Positions 7,360 to 9,527 of a DNA stretch of 9,527 bases are shown here, one piece after another. The stretch's first letter is position 1, and each line of letters starts with the position of its first letter. The translations under genes and the position numbers were made by a program. Below the pieces are notes generated by a model. That model did no database searches, was not told the DNA's origin, and worked only from the letters and a program-made list of their open reading frames with translations. The stretch is from an uncultured Ruminococcus sp. (GTDB lineage: Bacteria; Bacillota_A; Clostridia; Oscillospirales; Ruminococcaceae): the NCBI GenBank assembly GCA_902782875.1, contig CACZPE010000128.1, positions 1-9,527 on the forward strand. The letters are read 5' to 3'.

Positions 7360-7441
7360 ATATCGGCAATATGCCTGTAACAATTATACCATATTATTTA
7401 TATTTTGTCAATTATATACGAAATTGTAAAATTGCCGATAT
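7360..7441. repeat. Inverted repeat bracketing the glgB promoter
   Basis: ATATCGGCAAT (7360-7370) and ATTGCCGATAT (7431-7441) are exact inverse copies, 11 bases each and 60 bases apart, with the whole -35/-10 of glgB (7383-7411) between them. One arm lies about 20 bases upstream of the -35; the other lies about 6-16 bases into the transcript. This is the geometry of a paired operator. Each arm also contains GCCGATAT, the -10 consensus of sigma-28 promoters. Confidence 0.6.
7383..7411 (-). promoter_or_regulatory. Perfect-consensus sigma-A promoter of glgB
   Basis: TTGACA (complement 7406-7411), exactly 17 bases, and TATAAT (complement 7383-7388) with TGG just before it. Both hexamers match the consensus and there is an extended -10. 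Transcription would start near 7376, leaving a leader of about 57 bases. Confidence 0.95.
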
Positions 7442-7454
7442 TCTGAAGATAAAA

Positions 7455-7483
7455 TTGTACCTTTTTCCTTTTTTGTCGGTAAA
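7455..7483 (+). promoter_or_regulatory. Possible second (non-sigma-A) promoter element before the CW-repeat genes
   Basis: TTGTAC at 7455-7460, 16 bases, then CGGTAAA at 7477-7483. It matches in sequence and spacing the element upstream of the secreted protein gene at 4768-5421. It lies 57 bases upstream of the sigma-A -35 of the same gene. Its role is inferred from this recurrence only. Confidence 0.35.
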
Positions 7484-7539
7484 ATACACGCGTGGGAAAG
7501 TTATGGTCGGTTTGTGACCGCTTTTTTTCCGTTTTTTAA

Positions 7540-7568
7540 TTGACAGACGTGATTGTATATGGTACAAT
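7540..7568 (+). promoter_or_regulatory. Sigma-A promoter of the CW-repeat protein pair
   Basis: TTGACA at 7540-7545, 17 bases, and TACAAT at 7563-7568 with TGG just before it (extended -10). Transcription would start near 7575, about 48 bases before the ATG at 7623. The 303 bases between the start codons of glgB and this gene hold the two divergent promoters, the inverted repeat and the element at 7455-7483, and no other gene. Confidence 0.92.
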
Positions 7569-7622
7569 TATACTAAGGGATCATGTCCGATCTCACACAC
7601 TATGAAAAGGGGGACTATCATT

Positions 7623-8342
7623 ATGAAAAAGAAGATTACCGCAATCGCAGCTGCAGCCCTTATGGCAGCGTGTATGTCTGTTCCTGTTTCAGCCGATGTG
7701 TATGTGGATCAGTACGGCAACGTATATGACAACGGCTATTTTTACGGATATAACAATTCAGGCGTATACTATGACTACGGCTACTATGCACCGGGTACAG
7801 TCATCTATGACAACGGGTATATCCCCACAGGCACCCGCGTGACCACAAAGGCAAACAACGCTCCCACTCTCAACTACGGAGCTGACGGAAACTATGCACC
7901 TGCTACGGGCGCAAAGACCAAGGCCAAGAACACTGCGAAGCCCAAGACCAGCACTCCCAAGAAGACCGTGCGCGTTGTAAAGAAGACAACTACTACTGCC
8001 AACGGCTGGAGATATATCAACGGCAATACCTACTACTACAAGAACGGCAAGCCTCTCAAGGGCAGATACAAGATCGGCGGCGAATATTACTATTTCAGCA
8101 CCAAGAGCGGAGCTATGCTCACGGGCTTTATAAAGATCGGCAAGAGCTATTACTATTTCGGCTCTGACGGAGTTATGCGCACCGGCTTTATGAAGATAAA
8201 CGGCAGCTATTACTACTTCGCATCCAACGGTGCTATGAAGACAGGCAGGATCAGGATCAACGGTACGATATACACCTTCGGTTCTGACGGCAGACTCATA
8301 TCGCCTGCATTAACATCAACATCGGTAATTTACTACAAATAA
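7623..8342 (+). CDS. Secreted protein with five cell-wall-binding (CW) repeats
   Basis: This protein has 239 residues from the ATG at 7623, chosen because AGGGGG (7608-7613) lies 9 bases before it; an in-frame ATG at 7602 has no such site and would place extra residues ahead of the signal peptide. A signal peptide ends at VSA (residue 24). Residues 25-70 are rich in Tyr, Gly, Asn and Asp and include VYVDQYGNVY (26-35). Residues 96-126 form a Lys/Thr/Pro linker. Residues 128-227 hold five repeats of about 20 residues with the YYYF...G.M.TG pattern of CW_binding_1 / glucan-binding repeats. Members attach proteins to choline-bearing wall polymers or glucans; the target here is unknown. No catalytic domain is present, so it may be a wall-binding or structural protein. 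It is the first gene of a pair, 29 bases ahead of the next. Confidence 0.92.
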   Translation: MKKKITAIAAAALMAACMSVPVSADVYVDQYGNVYDNGYFYGYNNSGVYYDYGYYAPGTVIYDNGYIPTGTRVTTKANNAPTLNYGADGNYAPATGAKTKAKNTAKPKTSTPKKTVRVVKKTTTTANGWRYINGNTYYYKNGKPLKGRYKIGGEYYYFSTKSGAMLTGFIKIGKSYYYFGSDGVMRTGFMKINGSYYYFASNGAMKTGRIRINGTIYTFGSDGRLISPALTSTSVIYYK

Positions 8343-8371
8343 AAGGGATAGAAAAGAAAGGGAGATAACAC

Positions 8372-9319
8372 ATGAACAGAAAGCCTGCGGCAGCCGCACT
8401 GGCACTGATGATGTCGCTCTGCGCAATTTCTGCGGCAGCACCCGCTGCGGGGGCATACACAGATGCACCTGCATACGTGAGCCTTAAGAAAACTACAGCG
8501 ACTGACAAAACAAACAGTACCGACAACAAGAAAGAAACCAAAAAGAAGCTCTACGGCTGGCAGACGATTGACGGAAAGAAATATTACTACGGCAAGAAGG
8601 GCGTGCCTCTCAAGGGATGGAAGCGCCTGAGCGGATTCCAGTACTATTTCAATCCGAGTACAGGTGAAGCGACTACAGGAGTTGCGGATATCGATCATGC
8701 AACATACTATTTCGGCACGGACGGCAAAATGAAGACCGGCTTCCAGACTATCGACAAGAAGAAGTACTGGTTTGCAAATGACGGCAAGATGCTCAAGAAC
8801 ACCGAAAAGAAGATCAGCGGCAAATATTATATATTTGACGAGGACGGCGTGATCATAAGCACCAGCAGTTCTGAGGGCGGCAAGAAGATCATCACCATCG
8901 ACAAGCTGAGAAACAGAACTTCCCTCAGGGGCGATCTTACCGATGATGAATGGAAGAATGCCTATGCAGAGGCGCTGCGCGTTGTCGAGCCCCTGCTCAA
9001 CAAGAGCAAGGAGGAGCAGATAAAGGGCGTGGTTGAGGAGATATATAACAGAAAATGCTATATTCTCGTATCTGACGGCATGATACATTCTTCTGACCCT
9101 TACGGATTCTTCGTTGACGGCGTGACCAACTGTGAAGGTACCGCAAAGTCTGTGGGCCTCTGCCTTGATATGCTCGATATAAGCTATGAGAAGGTAAGCG
9201 GCGGCTGGAACGATTCCACATGGATCAGGATAAAGGTCGGCAATGACTACTACATAGCAGACGGTTTCAATAACTATTATGTCAAGGAGCAGGAACCCTA
9301 CAAGCATCCGTATCTTTGA
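8372..9319 (+). CDS. Secreted CW-repeat protein with a degenerate transglutaminase-like domain
   Basis: This protein has 315 residues; AAAGGGAG (8357-8364) sits 7 bases before the ATG. The signal peptide probably ends at AGA (residue 28). A Lys/Thr linker is followed by five CW-type repeats at about residues 62-163 (for example TYYFGTDGKMKTGF at 111-124), close in pattern to those of the preceding gene. After a helical stretch (190-225), residues 225-300 resemble a transglutaminase-like domain: DPYGFFVDGVTNCEGTAK with the expected nucleophile C254, a hydrophobic helix, then STWIRIK and DYYIADGF. D297 fits the triad aspartate, but the usual HAWN is replaced by STWI, with S282 where the catalytic His belongs. 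It may therefore be inactive or use other chemistry. Wall attachment through the repeats, next to a possible peptide-binding domain, is an inference. It is cotranscribed with the gene before it. Confidence 0.9.
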   Translation: MNRKPAAAALALMMSLCAISAAAPAAGAYTDAPAYVSLKKTTATDKTNSTDNKKETKKKLYGWQTIDGKKYYYGKKGVPLKGWKRLSGFQYYFNPSTGEATTGVADIDHATYYFGTDGKMKTGFQTIDKKKYWFANDGKMLKNTEKKISGKYYIFDEDGVIISTSSSEGGKKIITIDKLRNRTSLRGDLTDDEWKNAYAEALRVVEPLLNKSKEEQIKGVVEEIYNRKCYILVSDGMIHSSDPYGFFVDGVTNCEGTAKSVGLCLDMLDISYEKVSGGWNDSTWIRIKVGNDYYIADGFNNYYVKEQEPYKHPYL

Positions 9320-9329
9320 TAAACACAGC

Positions 9330-9355
9330 GGCGCAGGATATTCCTGCGCCTTTTT
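9330..9355 (+). terminator. Terminator of the CW-repeat protein pair
   Basis: GGCGCAGGA (9330-9338) and TCCTGCGCC (9342-9350) form a perfect 9-pair stem with a 3-base loop, followed by TTTTT at 9351-9355. It begins 11 bases after the stop codon. Confidence 0.96.
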
Positions 9356-9422
9356 GTTAACCGCTTAAGGGTATCATTGACGGCAGAGGGGTGCTGTTTC
9401 TTCCGCTGTACAGGTCAGGGAG

Positions 9423-9450
9423 TATTAGAAGTTCTTATTAAATTCTAATA
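9423..9450. repeat. AT-rich inverted repeat upstream of the last promoter
   Basis: TATTAGAA (9423-9430) and TTCTAATA (9443-9450) are perfect inverse copies with a 12-base gap, ending 9 bases before the -35 hexamer at 9460. The position suits an activator or repressor site, but no regulator is known. Confidence 0.4.
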
Positions 9451-9459
9451 TGATTTTAA

Positions 9460-9488
9460 TTGACATAATGTTTAAAATGTGATAAAAT
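9460..9488 (+). promoter_or_regulatory. Sigma-A promoter of the gene leaving the window
   Basis: TTGACA at 9460-9465, a 17-base spacer, and TAAAAT at 9483-9488 with TGA just before it (extended -10). Transcription would start near 9495. Confidence 0.88.
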
Positions 9489-9522
9489 GATAATATCCGT
9501 TAAACTGATATGGGGGATATTT

Positions 9523-9527
9523 ATGCA
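9523..9527 (+). CDS. Start of a further gene (first codon only)
   Basis: ATG at 9523-9525 follows GGGGG (9512-9516) by 6 bases and lies about 28 bases downstream of the predicted transcription start. Only five bases of the gene are present, so nothing can be said about the product. An ATG at 9510 overlaps the ribosome site and is out of frame with this one. Confidence 0.6.

Noticed and set aside
7405..7432. Plus-strand promoter TTGTCA-N16-TAAAAT overlapping the glgB promoter
   Set aside because: It uses the reverse face of the glgB -35, in very AT-rich DNA, and a much better plus-strand promoter stands at 7540-7568.
7505..7528. Small hairpin CGGT-TTGTG-ACCG followed by seven T residues, as a terminator or attenuator
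   Set aside because: The stem is only four pairs and the sequence lies upstream of the sigma-A promoter; too weak to call without evidence of a transcript through it.
7602..7622. Earlier start for the first CW-repeat protein
   Set aside because: There is no suitable ribosome site before 7602, whereas AGGGGG is well placed for 7623, which also gives a normal signal peptide.
8006..8310. Regular spacing of similar sequence suggesting a CRISPR-like array
   Set aside because: The periodicity is in the coding frame of the CW repeats and varies at third positions, as protein repeats do.
8333..9307. Long open frame on the minus strand opposite the second CW-repeat gene
   Set aside because: It has no ribosome site or recognisable domain and is the mirror of a gene with signal peptide, repeats and good start; codon bias explains the open frame.

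Overview
The window looks like chromosomal DNA from a Bacillota gut bacterium of the Ruminococcus (Oscillospiraceae) kind. The basis is circumstantial: a T-box leader, purine-rich Shine-Dalgarno sites, mid-range base composition with many AAG/GGC codons, secreted proteins with cell-wall-binding (CW) repeats, a long solute-binding lipoprotein and a short glycogen branching enzyme. The species cannot be fixed by eye.

Layout. 1-283: probable C-terminus of a + strand gene, then a bidirectional terminator. 284-1968 (minus): a TrpB2-type tryptophan synthase beta chain behind a complete T-box leader, whose specifier (UGG) and tRNA-end-pairing base (C) both fit tRNA-Trp. 2083-4644 (+): an 804-residue lipoprotein joining a beta-propeller-like N-terminal half to an ABC-type solute-binding C-terminal half, with no transporter genes beside it. 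4723-5585 (minus): a small secreted, tyrosine-rich protein whose C-terminus resembles DUF4367. 5545-7411 (minus): glycogen branching enzyme GlgB under a perfect-consensus promoter. 7540-9355 (+): a two-gene unit encoding two secreted CW-repeat proteins, the second ending in a transglutaminase-like domain that seems to lack its catalytic histidine. 9460-9527 (+): the promoter and first codon of another gene.

The genes do not form one pathway. They are mostly single-gene units with their own promoters and terminators: amino-acid metabolism (trpB2), storage polysaccharide (glgB) and several cell-surface or secreted products. Five sigma-A promoters can be read, and all share a 17-base spacer and an extended TGN -10.

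No defence system, mobile element, CRISPR array, tRNA or rRNA was found. The points most worth following are the Trp T-box on a stand-alone trpB2, the propeller/solute-binding fusion, the histidine-less transglutaminase-like protein, a spaced element shared by the promoter regions of the two tyrosine-rich secreted proteins, and an inverted repeat that brackets the glgB promoter.
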